64,000 bases of DNA from assembly GCA_036924085.1 (NCBI GenBank), contig JAVGWX010000005.1, positions 39,441,164 to 39,505,163 of the forward strand, given 5' to 3'. Origin of the DNA: Ariolimax columbianus. Taxonomy: Eukaryota > Mollusca > Gastropoda > Stylommatophora > Arionidae. A program made the translations under genes and the position numbers. Positions 23,139-33,079 of this stretch are shown here, in pieces. The notes beneath the pieces are model-generated. The model saw nothing but the letters and a program-made list of their open reading frames with translations. It searched no databases and was not told the DNA's origin. How positions within the stretch are numbered: position 1 is the stretch's first letter; each line of letters begins with the position of its first letter.

Positions 23139-23789
23139 GCTTAAATTGCATTACATCAACAGAAATAAACCACCATTCAGTCACTCCATATTCTTAAAAC
23201 TATTCAATATAGCCAATCGTACTACGATTCAGGGTGGAGTTTGCAGTGTTTTAAAGGGAAATGATAGTTATAGCAGATTGAGATTATGTGGTACGCTTGC
23301 CCCTCTGAAATCTTGCTTTCATGATCTCGTGAAATAAAGCTGTTACTTCTGAGAATAAAATCACATTTCTAGACTTGACATTTTAATTGTAATTTGGAAC
23401 TCATAGGAAACGTGCTATTTGTTGTAAACACTGTGTTATTCTTTGTATTTCAAACATTCTGCTCAATGCTAAAATTATCATTCTCGGTCCAAGTATGGTT
23501 TTTGTAAGGTCATGTTGTGTCTTGTATGACAAACCATTTGTCTTTCTTTTTTTCGAGGTAATATTAGTAATTTAACAAAAGTTACACACGAAAATTCAGA
23601 CAAAATTGTTTTTAACAGTTCTGACCTAAAAGAACCTTCACATAAAGCAAGAAAAATCAGTCAAATCAATTTTCTGATGGAAACCAATTGAAGAAAGCAC
23701 CATTTCTAGAATTTGACTTTTAAAAAGCCAATTTTGCAGCCTTGCCTGTGACTTCGAAGATTGCATTCCTTAAATAAATTGTTCCCCCT
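23139..23789. other. No recognisable feature
   Basis: AT-rich, no domain or window repeat recognised. Confidence 0.4.
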
Positions 23790-23945
23790 TGTTCACTTGT
23801 CTATATCAGGTCACATCTGGGGACGGATATTATTCTCCTTCCAGAAATTAGACAGGAGACCGTCTCGCGTCTAGCACGCGATATCTTCACAGAGAATCTT
23901 CAAACTGGAATAAACAACTTCATTTTACTTGACAATATATTTCAA
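23790..23945 (+). repeat. Dispersed repeat E, copy 2
   Basis: It matches 18080-18250 around TCACATCTGGGGACGGATAT and CGTCTCGCGTCTAGCACGCG. Confidence 0.55.
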
Positions 23946-24569
23946 TCCACGCCTCGTCCCTTAAAACTATATTGATGTTCTAAGCGTGTAGCTGTACGTC
24001 GAGATTGGTTTAAAAAGTATTCATTTAATTAGTTACCTTTAGCCGAGTCTCCATAACACAGATTCTGAGATGATGATGGACAAGGATATGCGGAGTTAAA
24101 ATGTGGGTGTCAAAGTTAATGACCTTGAACTTGGTGACCGCTCTTTAGCGTAGCTGCAGGTATCAACTTCGTCTTCAGCGGACTCTGTCATCGGCCACGG
24201 AAGTCGAGTACATTGTAAGTCCTGGTCCACGGACATATCGGATGTTGCTGTGTACAGTAGGAAAGTCTAACCAACGATTTGTAGGTCGTCCCCATGGTCT
24301 CTCTTTACCTTGAGAGTTCCTGATTAATGTCGATGTGATCTATCGACCATCGTTTCGTCGCATAATGTGACCTGTCCATAAATATTTTGACTTGTCTGAA
24401 TAGATTACCGCATCATTCACCAAGGACAATCGTTGTATGTTAGAATTGTTTATCTTTATTTATGTTGGTTCCAGTGAGTGATTCCAAGTATTTCTCAAGA
24501 GAGGACTGGGTCACTCTCAATTTGTCCCCCAGTGATTTTGTGAGAGTCTATGTCTCAACTCAGAACCAT

Positions 24570-25240
24570 ATAGTTAATAGTATGAAAGTTAATGCTTTTA
24601 AATTTCCCAATGAACAAGCGATAGTGGAAGGATCAGCATCAACGTTACAAATGCTGCTTGACAATTTTAATATTACAGAACAAACATACAAGTACACATA
24701 TTGCAGAAAAAGACTTTGGTAATATCCAAGGAACATGGCAGAATAAATATGATCATCAAGGGAGAAACAATCGGAAAAGTACAGAAGTTGACACATGTGG
24801 GTCAAATCATCACAGAAGATACCCTCAATGAGACAGAAATTAAGACAATGACTGCAATGGCAAAAAGGGCTTCAGAGAAAAACTTAAATTGTTAGTCTCA
24901 AAGAATATCAGGAAAGAACTGAGGAACATATTAATCGCCATTCAAGTTTGACCAATTGCACTACATAGGGCTGGAACATGAACTCTAGCAAAACAAGGAT
25001 GAAAACAGTTTGGAAGTGTTTAAAATGTGGTGCTACAGTAAAATTGAAAAAAAAAATGAGCTGGACAGAAAGAAGATCAAATGCTAATGTAATCACTGAA
25101 GTGGGCGCACAAAGACAAGTATTGTATAGGATACATAAATGTCCGTTTATTTGACTGGGTCACAATGAAAGGCATGAAAGTCGTCTACAGAATGCTAAAC
25201 TGCCATAGTAGACCTCATTACACATATTAAAACACGCATC
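24570..25240 (+). pseudogene. LINE reverse transcriptase thumb/C-terminal fragment
   Basis: Reads LQMLLDNFNITEQTYKYTY, then KTLVISKEHG, GETIGKVQKLTHVGQIITED and ETEIKTMTAMAKRASEKN. This resembles the KT..M..S.......I.G..I..V..F.YLG..IT.D....EI..RI..AK thumb of RTE/CR1-type proteins. Downstream frames are broken by stops. Confidence 0.6.
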
Positions 25241-25271
25241 AATCCCCACGCATCAACTCACTTACCAAAAC

Positions 25272-25412
25272 GTCCATCACATGTGATGTAGACCATTCAC
25301 TTTGTTTAGCCGTGTGGACAACTTTCCATTTTGATGTGTCCACCGAAATGGGTGACTTGCACTGTGATTTGAATTAACGGTGTGAAGATTTGCTCAATAT
25401 GTTAACCTCACT
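25272..25412 (-). repeat. SINE-2 3' domain, copy 2
   Basis: Plus-strand sequence GTCCATCACATGTGATG, TAGCCGTGTGGACA and GAAATGGGTGACTTGC matches 5694-5840 in the same orientation. No tRNA-like head is found upstream on the minus strand. Confidence 0.65.
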
Positions 25413-25607
25413 CTCCCGTCTTGTGCTACCTGTGGCCAGTGGCAAGACGAGATTATCAAGACGACTGGATATTGCCAGGTTGCAGATTTTTCGTCAGGGT
25501 TTACTCCCGAAGCTTCACCCGTAAACAGTTATCCCACAAGACAGCGGGGTGTAACATCTAATAATTTGGGAAAGTAGGATGACCAGAAGTAAATTTCTAT
25601 GTTTATA

Positions 25608-26545
25608 TTGAATAATAATAATGTTCGCATAGGCGTCTGAGACCCATTGCGTTTGTCGGCCACATCCATGACCCACAGCTGTGGTGTGGCCCCATGCCTC
25701 GACATAAGCGGAGGAAGAGGTTGCTACTTGCGCAACCAGCCGCTCGGGGGAAGACTTTTGGCGCTGAAGAATGTCTTGTGTAGTATCTTGTGGGCAGCGG
25801 ATTCTTGGACCAGTGCAACATGACCAAACAAATAAACTCGGCGCTGGTCAAGTATTTCTGAGATTGGATGGAGGCCTGATTTAGCAGAGACCTCAACGTT
25901 GCGGATGTAGTAAAACCTTTGGATACCCAGGTTACGCCTCTGGTTGCGTATGACGAAGCATTGCAGTCTCGACATGTCATGTTTTAGCAATGTCCTGCCA
26001 GGTTTTGGAGCCGCACAGCAGAACTGGAACCACGCATGACTTGTAGTTGCGGTTTTATGTCCCAAAGGAGATATTGCCATTACTCCACACACGTCGGAGG
26101 TCGTGCATTTTGGACGTAACTGTTTCGATCCGCCTTGACATATCGGGACCGCTGCAACCATCTGATGATATTGTGCTACCGAGATGGATGAATTCGGAAG
26201 TGCCCTCCACAGTATGACCTTGAGTTTTAATACCCCGGGATGCTGTGTCAAAAATGAAGTTCAGAACTTTGGTCTTTGCCCAGGATATAGACAGGCATAG
26301 TAAGGGCGTTTCACTGTCTAACATTTCCAGAGAGCGTTGAAAGCGCAGATATGTCTGTATCGAACAGGACAATGTGATCTACGTAAACGAGATCAGTGAA
26401 GATTGACTGATCAATATCTATACCCTCCTGATGCGCGCTGAGGCTGTCAAGAAGCCAGTCGACTGCCCGGCAGAATAGGTCGATGGCAAGAACACATCCC
26501 TGTATGACACCTGAAGTCGTGGGGAATGGCACAGACAAAATGTTC
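25608..26545 (-). pseudogene. Family B LINE, minus strand
   Basis: Minus-strand blocks: SVPFPTTSGVIQGCVLAIDL, FCRAVDWLLDSLSAHQEG, DIDQSIFTDLVYVDHIVLF (FADD degraded to VDHI), LSISWAKTKVLN, EFIHLGSTISSDGCSGPDMS, RRNLGIQRFYYIRNVEVSAK, VYLFGHVALVQES. The element ends GCCTATGCGAACATTATTATT. It is the most readable family B copy and supplies the order used for the others. Frameshifts and stops make it non-coding. Confidence 0.8.
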
Positions 26546-26940
26546 CAGATATTCAGAAAGTGTTGTCACAAGGTGAGAATCAAAGTGACCCAGGTACTGA
26601 TAGAGACCCAAAACGTCTGCATTACATACAAACAAATACACACACTAGCCAATACGTACTGATATCACATTAAGGGATTGATGTGGTTTGTAAATGGGTG
26701 CAGAATCCAGCAGAATCTAGAATGGCAAACCTTTAATCAAATCTATTCAACAAATCTTCACAATAAAATAACGAACTTATGTCAAATATCATGTCGGCTC
26801 GACCTATTTCCCTTGATTATGAACTGATTAGATGGAACGAAACAAGACTCATCTATTTATAGTACGATATCCATATTCATTGATCCGTCAATAAATTTAA
26901 TTTGATCTATCATTTTAGTATATTTAAAACATGAAAACGC
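26546..26940. other. No recognisable feature
   Basis: AT-rich DNA up to the breakpoint where the duplicated family A segment begins. Confidence 0.4.
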
Positions 26941-26941
26941 T

Positions 26942-27715
26942 CAGGAGCATTCCTCAACCTACGAAATGGCAGAAAAATAACACTGTCATTCGCTACTGGT
27001 AAATACACGAGCAATTTCAGAGCGGAGGCAGAGGCACTGAGGGCGGCAGTGGAAGAAATGGTAACACACAGTGAAAATGAGAGCCATATAGTCCTGCTGA
27101 CAGATGCTCTCGAAGTAGTCACAGCGCTAAAAAGCCAGAAAAACACTGAGCTTAATGACTTAAGAGCAGCACTCTGCAAACTGTGCCAACAGTCCGCACC
27201 AAAAAGGGTAGTGGTACAGTGGGTTCCGTCACACTGCAACATCCAAGGCAACGAGGAGGCAGACAGACTGGCAAAAGAAGGTGCAAGGCTACCACAAATA
27301 GATACCAGTATGACGTACGAAGAGTCAAAACGGCTTATCAAAGCCAGGTACATGTCCAAATGGGAAACCGAACATACTGGTTACACCAAAAACGATGCCT
27401 ATTACCAGTTGAACCGAAGAGAGCAGGTCGTTGTCTTCAGACTTCGCACTGGCCACAACAGACTGAGGTACCACCTCTTCAACAAATTGAAGATAGGGTG
27501 TACCGACGAATGCCCGTGCGGTACTGGTAAAATGACCACTGAACATCTGCTGCAGAACTGCCCGACATACGAGGATCAGAGAGAGCAGATGTGGCCATTG
27601 CCAGTGGAACTGCAAGACAAGCTCTATGGTAGTGGCGAGAGTCTCAGGATGACCGCCGCTTTTTTCGAGAAAATAATGGTTACTGTCTGACTGTGTACGC
27701 AGAAGAAGAAGAAGA
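26942..27715 (+). mobile_element. Family A 3' segment (duplicated copy)
   Basis: It starts abruptly inside RNase H at CAGGAGCATTCCT and runs to the stop at 27690 and a (GAA)n tail. It matches 36241-37015 almost base for base, and the flank after the tail matches too, so this is a segmental duplicate and not an independent insertion. The region is open from 26945 to 27690 without a start codon at its head. Confidence 0.85.
27049..27690 (+). CDS. Family A RNase H/zinc-knuckle region, 5'-truncated
   Basis: The 213-residue open frame from the first ATG carries the later RNase H blocks: LLTDALEVV with its Asp, VQWVPSHCNIQGNEEADRLA with the His and last Asp, then RLRTGHNRLRYHLFNKLKIG and the C-P-C-G...EHLLQNC knuckle. 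The YTDGS and FRAEAEAL blocks with the first Asp and Glu lie before this ATG or are absent. It cannot be a complete RNase H. Confidence 0.7.
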   Translation: MEEMVTHSENESHIVLLTDALEVVTALKSQKNTELNDLRAALCKLCQQSAPKRVVVQWVPSHCNIQGNEEADRLAKEGARLPQIDTSMTYEESKRLIKARYMSKWETEHTGYTKNDAYYQLNRREQVVVFRLRTGHNRLRYHLFNKLKIGCTDECPCGTGKMTTEHLLQNCPTYEDQREQMWPLPVELQDKLYGSGESLRMTAAFFEKIMVTV

Positions 27716-27725
27716 AGAATAGATC

Positions 27726-27992
27726 CGGCTTAATAGCTGCTGCCCGGATTTGGAATAGTTAGAATCCTGGTATTCAAACAGGCATGTTAATGTCTGTTGC
27801 CAGGTAGTCAAATGCTTAGGATAAACTTATTAGGTATTTCACAACTTCCTGCGGCTTACAAGGCCTGACGAATATACACATAATGTGGGTAGAATTTTAA
27901 CTTTACTTCGTGTACGGACAGCGGCCCGTAAGTCTACTCTATTCGATTTGTAACTGCCAAGGGGGTTAACCCGTGCTCGAAACTGAACACGG
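27726..27992 (+). repeat. Body segment of SINE-3/satellite element
   Basis: This 270-bp stretch recurs at 37586-37845, and in part inverted at 40728-40885. On the minus strand it follows the 28-bp array and ends GAGCAGCAGCTATTAAGCC-like. It appears to be the body of the element that contains the array. Confidence 0.65.
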
Positions 27993-29325
27993 GAGTCCGA
28001 TCTCTCTACCAAGGGATTAGGGGTCACATCTCACTAGATATCAGGAGTCCGAACTCACTACCCAGAGATCTGGAGTCCGATCTCACTACCCAGAGATCAG
28101 GGGTCCGATCTCACTACCCAGAGATTAGGGGTCTGATCTCACTACCCAGAGATCTGGGGTCCGATATAACTACCCAGAGAACAGGGTTAGGTTATCACTA
28201 CCCAGAGATATGGGGTCCGATCTCACTACCCAGAGATCTGGGGTCCGATCTCACTACCCAGAGATCAGGGGTCCGATCTCACTACCCAGAGATTATGGGT
28301 CCGATCTCACTACCCAGAGAACTGAGGTCCGATTTCACTACCCAGAGATTAGGGGTCCGATCTCACTACCCACAGATCAGGGGTCCGATATCACTACCCA
28401 GAGATAAGTGATCCGATTTCACTACCCAGAGATCAGGGTCCGATCTCACTACCAAGAGATCAGGGGTTCGATCTCACTTCCCAGAGATCAGGGGTCCAAT
28501 CTCAGTACCTAGGGATCAGGGGTCCGATCTCAGTACCTAGATATCAGGGGTCTGATCTCAGTACCTAGAGATCAGGGGTCCGATCTCAGTACCCAGTGAT
28601 CAGGGGTCCGATCTCACTACCCAGAGATCATGGGTCCGATATCACTACCCAGAGATCAAGGGTCGGATATCACAACGCAGAGATATGGGGTCCGATCTCA
28701 TTACCCAGAGGTCTGGGGTCCGATCTCAGTACCCATAGATCAGGGGTCCGATCTCACTACCCAGAGATTAGGGGTCCGATCTCACTACCCAGAGATCTGG
28801 GGTCCGATCTCACTACCAGAGATCAGAGGTCCGATCTCACTACCCGGAAATTAGGGGTCCGATCTCACTACCCAGATATCTGGGGTTCGATCTCACTACC
28901 CAGAGATCAGGGGTCCGATCTCAGTACCTAGGGATCAGGGGTCCGATCTCAGTACCTAGATATCAGGGGTCCGATCTCAGTACCTAGAGAGCAGGGGTCC
29001 GATCTCAGTATCCAGTGATCAGGGGTCCGATCTCACTACCTAGAGATCAGGGGTCCGATCTCACTACCCAGAGATTAGGGGTCAGATCTCACTACCCATA
29101 GATACGGGGTCCGATCTCATTACCCAGAGATCTGGGGTCCGATATCACTACCCAGAGATATGGGGTCCGATCTCACTACCCAGAGATTAGGGGTCCGATC
29201 TCACAACCCAGAGATCTGGGGTCCGATCTCACTACCCAGAGATCAGAGGTCCGATCTCACTACCCGGAGATTAGGGTAGTGATCTCACTACCCAGATATC
29301 AGGGTCCGATCTCACTACCAAGAGG
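27993..29325 (+). repeat. 28-bp tandem array, first copy, about 46 units
   Basis: The unit is GAGATCAGGGGTCC plus GATCTCACTACCCA, with recurrent variants (TTAGGGG, CTGGGG, CAGTACCTAG). Because 28 is not a multiple of 3, three units give repeating peptides GSDLTTQR/GVRSHYPEI/GPISLPRD; open frames across it are artefacts. Variant order is the same as at 37846-39117. Confidence 0.97.
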
Positions 29326-29600
29326 TGCGTGTGATAGCAATATACACACTAATTCAAGAGTTTGGATTAGACATAAATATTAAGAAAATAAAGACTATGA
29401 TATTTGGGGAGAGGGACAATAAACCTTATATGCAGATAAAAAAAAAACATCAACTACTGGAACAGGTACACAATTTCTCCTATCGAGATCACAAAATAAC
29501 GGAAGAAGGCAACTGTGAAAAAGAAATCAGAAAGAGAATTGGTATGGCCAAGATCGCCTTCGACAACATGCGACACATAATGACATCAAAAAGATAATCA
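29326..29600 (+). pseudogene. RTE/CR1-type reverse transcriptase fragment
   Basis: Ninety open codons read LIQEFGLDINIKKIKTMIFG, LEQVHNFSYRDHKITEEG and CEKEIRKRIGMAKIAFDNM, the thumb region of RTE/CR1-type proteins. It begins exactly where the 28-bp array stops and sits just upstream of the ribosomal spacer sequence. Confidence 0.7.
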
Positions 29601-29639
29601 TAATTTGAAAATGAGAGAGTTGTCAGATCTGGGGTAGTT

Positions 29640-30273
29640 GTCTCGCCGCAGCGACTCAATTTCAACCAGTGTTCGTAAAGCGATCTCAGTCCCGCCAGGC
29701 GGAGCGATAGCGCGGGCTTGCGGTAAACGCTCGCCTGCCTTTCCCCGTAGTGCGAATTGGGTGCGGTTTGTTGTAGTGGCTCCTCCACCGAGGTGCGCTA
29801 GTCTGGTCCGTATCAGGAAACGTGGTCCGTCCGTGGTGATTTATCTAAGGCTTATAGCAGAGCTCGACAGTAGGTCTCGCTGGTGGTCCGACTCTCGAAA
29901 AGAGCTTGTGACCGGCAAATGGAAAGCAGGAATCGTTGCCTCGCGAGGCCCTGCGTTCTCCCTACGGGGAAGGGCAGGCCGGCAGGCCAAATTGTCTCTA
30001 GTCCCAGTGAAATTCATCGCCGAGGTCGTTGGGATCCGTTCTGCACAGAGCGCTGCCATCCCTCCTCGAGCGAGCCCGATCGGTCGGTCGTCTGGTGCGT
30101 GTGGGAGGCCCCTGTCAGCAGGCGGTCCTAGGTCGACGGAGTGAGGGACGGGTGGAACAAACCGTCCGTCCGTCCCGTCAGTTGGACCCTTCGGCCGTCG
30201 TCCCAGCGAGGCTGCTTTTTACACACCCTTCCTTCCGCCGACCGGTGTGTGCTGTACGTACGTCTCCGACAGA
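29640..30273 (+). other. Probable 5' external transcribed spacer (ETS) of rDNA
   Basis: This GC-rich stretch (many CCGTCCGT and CGGTCGGTCG runs) sits directly before the first base of 18S and contrasts with the AT-rich surroundings. Its left edge is uncertain. A Pol I promoter would be expected at or before its start but I cannot identify one. ORFs of 113-168 codons here are chance frames. Confidence 0.65.
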
Positions 30274-31501
30274 TATATGGTTGATCCTGCCAGTAGTCAT
30301 ATGCTTGTCTCAAAGATTAAGCCATGCAAGTTCACACTGTCTCACGGTGAAACCGCGAATGGCTCATTAAATCAGTCGAGGTTCCTTAGATGACACGATC
30401 CTACTTGGATAACTGTGGCAATTCTAGAGCTAATACATGCTTACCAAGCTCCGACCCTCGCGGAAAGAGCGCTTTTATTAGTTCAAAACCAATCGTCGTT
30501 TCCCCTCGCGGGGTTGCGGCGTCCCCACTGGTGACTCTGGATAACTTTGTGCTGATCGCATGGCCTCGTGTGCCGGCGACGCATCTTTCAAATGACTGCC
30601 CTATCAATTGTCGATGGTACGTGACATGCCTACCATGTTTGTAACGGGTAACGGGGAATCAGGGTTCGATTCCGGAGAGGGAGCATGAGAAACGGCTACC
30701 ACATCCAAGGAAGGCAGCAGGCGCGCAACTTACCCACTCCCGGCACGGGGAGGTAGTGACGAAAAATAACAATACGGGACTCTTTCGAGGCCCCGTAATT
30801 GGAATGAGTACACTTTAAACCCTTTAACGAGGATCTATTGGAGGGCAAGTCTGGTGCCAGCAGCCGCGGTAATTCCAGCTCCAATAGCGTATATTAAAGT
30901 TGTTGCAGTTAAAAAGCTCGTAGTTGGATCTCAGGCGGGCGGTCCGGCTCGCGCCGGTTCACTGCCCGTTGTCTCCTGCCCTACCGTCTGCCGGCTCTCT
31001 CCCACGGGTGCTCTTCGCTGAGCGTCCTGGGTGGCCGGCGCGTTTACTTTGAAAAAATTAGAGTGTTCAAAGCAGGCCTCGGCTGCCTGAATAATGGTGC
31101 ATGGAATAATGGAATAGGACCTCGGTTCTATTTTGTTGATTTTCGGAACTGGAGGTAATGATTAACAGGGACAAACGGGGGCATTCGTATTGCGGCGTTA
31201 GAGGTGAAATTCTTGGATCGCCGCAAGACGAGCTACTGCGAAAGCATTTGTCAAGAATGTTTTCATTAATCAAGAACGAACGTCAGAGGCGCGAAGACGA
31301 TCAGATACCGTCGTAGTTCTGACCATAAACGATGCCGACTAGCGATCCGCAGGAGTTGCTTCGATGACTCTGCGGGCAGTTTCCGGGAAACCAAAGTGTT
31401 TGGGTTCCGGGGGAAGTATGGTTGCAAAGCTGAAACTTAAAGGAATTGACGGATGGGCACCACCAGGAGTGGAGCCTGCGGCTTAATTTGACTCAACACG
31501 G
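30274..31501 (+). rRNA. Partial 18S rRNA, 5' two-thirds
   Basis: It begins TATATGGTTGATCCTGCCAG (canonical TACCTGGTTGATCC) and includes GTGCCAGCAGCCGCGGTAAT, GAGGTGAAATTCTTGGATC and AAACTTAAAGGAATTGACGG. It ends at TTAATTTGACTCAACACGG. The universal core is nearly canonical, with small changes (a gap near 30330, GACGGATGGGC for GACGGAAGGGC). The remaining third of 18S, ITS1, 5.8S and ITS2 are absent. It is fused downstream to 18S-28S modules, so it cannot make a functional rRNA. Confidence 0.95.
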
Positions 31502-32084
31502 CCAACACTGAAATGATTGACATGCCGAGACCACTCTTCTGGGGTCTAATATGGAACTGGTGCTGGACTTAGACCAGCAGAAATCTGGGGTTATGCCCCC
31601 TGTGGCCCGGTTTTGTCTGCATCCAGTGTTTGATAAAGGAATTGACGGAAGAGCACTATCAGGAGTGGAGCCTGAGAACTAATTTACTTAACACGCCAAT
31701 ACTGCAGAATGACTATCAAAAAGTACACCTTCGTGGGGTCTAATAGAGAACATGTGCTGGAATTAGACCCTCGAAAATTTTGGGGCTACCCTCTAAGAAA
31801 CTTGATTGTCTCGCTAAGGGAATTGACGCAAGGGCACCACCAGGTGTGGAACCTCCGGCTTAATTTGACTGAACACGCCAATACTGTAGAACAACTGACA
31901 AATCGAGAGCACTGCCGTTTGGGTCTAATAATGAACGTACGCTGGTATTAGACTCACGGATGACAAGTCAGCTCTCAAACACTCAAATAAAAGAACGCTA
32001 CGGAAATCGTGTTTAACTCCGCAGAAACCGCAGATTTCAAATACCTGGTCATTGACAAACAAAAGCCCTCAATAAATTCGTCTG
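31436..32084 (+). repeat. Three tandem chimeric 18S-28S rRNA modules
   Basis: 18S segments beginning AAAGGAATTGACGG and ending AACACG recur at 31436-31501, 31635-31695 and 31815-31877. Each is followed by a shortened 18S piece (CCAACACTG...GAGAGCACT) and a 28S piece starting GGGTCTAATAGRGAACRTG. The 28S piece is the domain VI sequence CACTAATAGGGAACGTGAGC. Periods are about 198 and 180 bp. Divergence from canonical rRNA increases from the first to the third module. Confidence 0.85.
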
Positions 32085-32085
32085 A

Positions 32086-32340
32086 CCAAATAGTGAACGG
32101 GTGCTGGAAATAGATCATCTGAAGACAGGTCAGTTTTACCCTACAAATGACAGGGCGTTGCTACGGAAAACCAGCTCAAATCGAGAGGAGCCGCAGACAC
32201 TTTGGTTCACGTACCAGGCTGATAAGCCAAGGGCGCGAGGCTACCATGTGGGGGATAACGGCCGAACCCTTGTAAGCCGCAATCCCGCCCAAAATCTCAG
32301 CACCACTGCAATGGGAGGCTCCTACATGCTCGGGACCTGG
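32086..32340 (+). rRNA. 28S rRNA 3'-end fragment (domain VI), diverged
   Basis: It contains TAGTGAACGGGTGCTGG, GACAGGTCAGTTTTACCCTA, a sarcin-ricin-loop derivative AATCGAGAGGAGCCGCAG (canonical AGTACGAGAGGAACCGCAG), GAGGCTACCATGTG, and AATCCCGCCCAAAATCTCAG. These are the last conserved parts of large-subunit rRNA in order. Many substitutions show that it is not a working rRNA. It runs directly into the element's 5' UTR. Confidence 0.85.
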
Positions 32341-33079
32341 GGCTTGCGCCCCAGCCCTACCAGGTAGAGCCACAGTAAGAGGTCCATGCCGCCCGCCAAT
32401 CAAAGCGGGCGGACAACTGCTTGATACTCACCCTATACGGCGATGGGGTGCGAAAACACCAACCAAAGACTTAGTACCTGGTCGGGATGTCGAAAACAGT
32501 AGAGCAGCCACCTCACTGTGAACTGTCAAGACTCAACCACTGACCATGAGAGTTGTCCGCACACCAGGCGAACAACATCTCTGTGACATTACCAGGCTTG
32601 TCCTCTGGCTGAATGCACTCCGGCTACGATATCTACCTCTGTACGTTATCAGCCATATAACTATCATACTGGACGCAGAAAAGATGCAGACCAGCGGACA
32701 TTGCACACCTGCCCCACTGTGTCAACACCATAGGTGGCGGGGAATGCTAGGCGTACCATCCCTGAATAGAAGCCAAGAAAATAAAGGGAAAAAGAGATAC
32801 CCCACTCACATGCAAATGCTACGTTCCTGGCAGGACGTGACGATCCTGGGACACAGACACACTGGACTGCCTCTCTTCCGGGTAAACCAGTCAATCTCAT
32901 ATATCATCACATATCATCATTGCACCCTATAGACACGAGTATTGAAGACTCGATAGTCTGGTAAGACAACTTCCATAAGAGAGAAAACTCTGATCGTAAA
33001 CAACTGCTGCCTTGCAGATAGGCTGGGGACAGCCAAAGGCTAAGGAGGGCATCCCTACAGAAACGCCTGTTGAAATCGG
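32341..33079 (+). other. 5' UTR of family A copy 1
   Basis: The segment is conserved with 45561-46205 (plus) and with 43500-43970 (minus), including CCAGCGGACATTGCACC and GGCTAAGGAGGGCATCCCTA. Short ORFs, such as 128 codons at 32546-32932, are not conserved in the other copies and I do not call them genes. A CCCGCC...GGCGGG palindrome lies near 32390-32412. Confidence 0.75.

Noticed and set aside
27993..29325. Possible CRISPR array or repeat protein in the 28-bp array
   Set aside because: Units are adjacent with no unique spacers, and the peptide repeats come from a 28-bp period read in three frames. It is a eukaryotic satellite.
29640..30370. Protein-coding genes in the GC-rich stretch (ORFs up to 168 codons)
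   Set aside because: High GC content gives chance open frames; position before 18S points to ETS, and no domain is seen.
30274..31501. A functional 18S rRNA gene
   Set aside because: It stops after about 1.2 kb, lacks the 3' third, ITS and 5.8S, and is fused to chimeric modules and a LINE.
31502..31580. A self-cleaving ribozyme at the 18S/LINE junction, as in R2 elements
   Set aside because: I could not find an HDV-like or hammerhead core. The hairpin GGGTCTAAT...ATTAGACCC is explained by a native 28S helix.
32546..32932. An ORF1/gag protein upstream of the family A endonuclease
   Set aside because: The 128-codon frame has no CCHC or RRM motif and is not conserved in copy 2 or the derivative.
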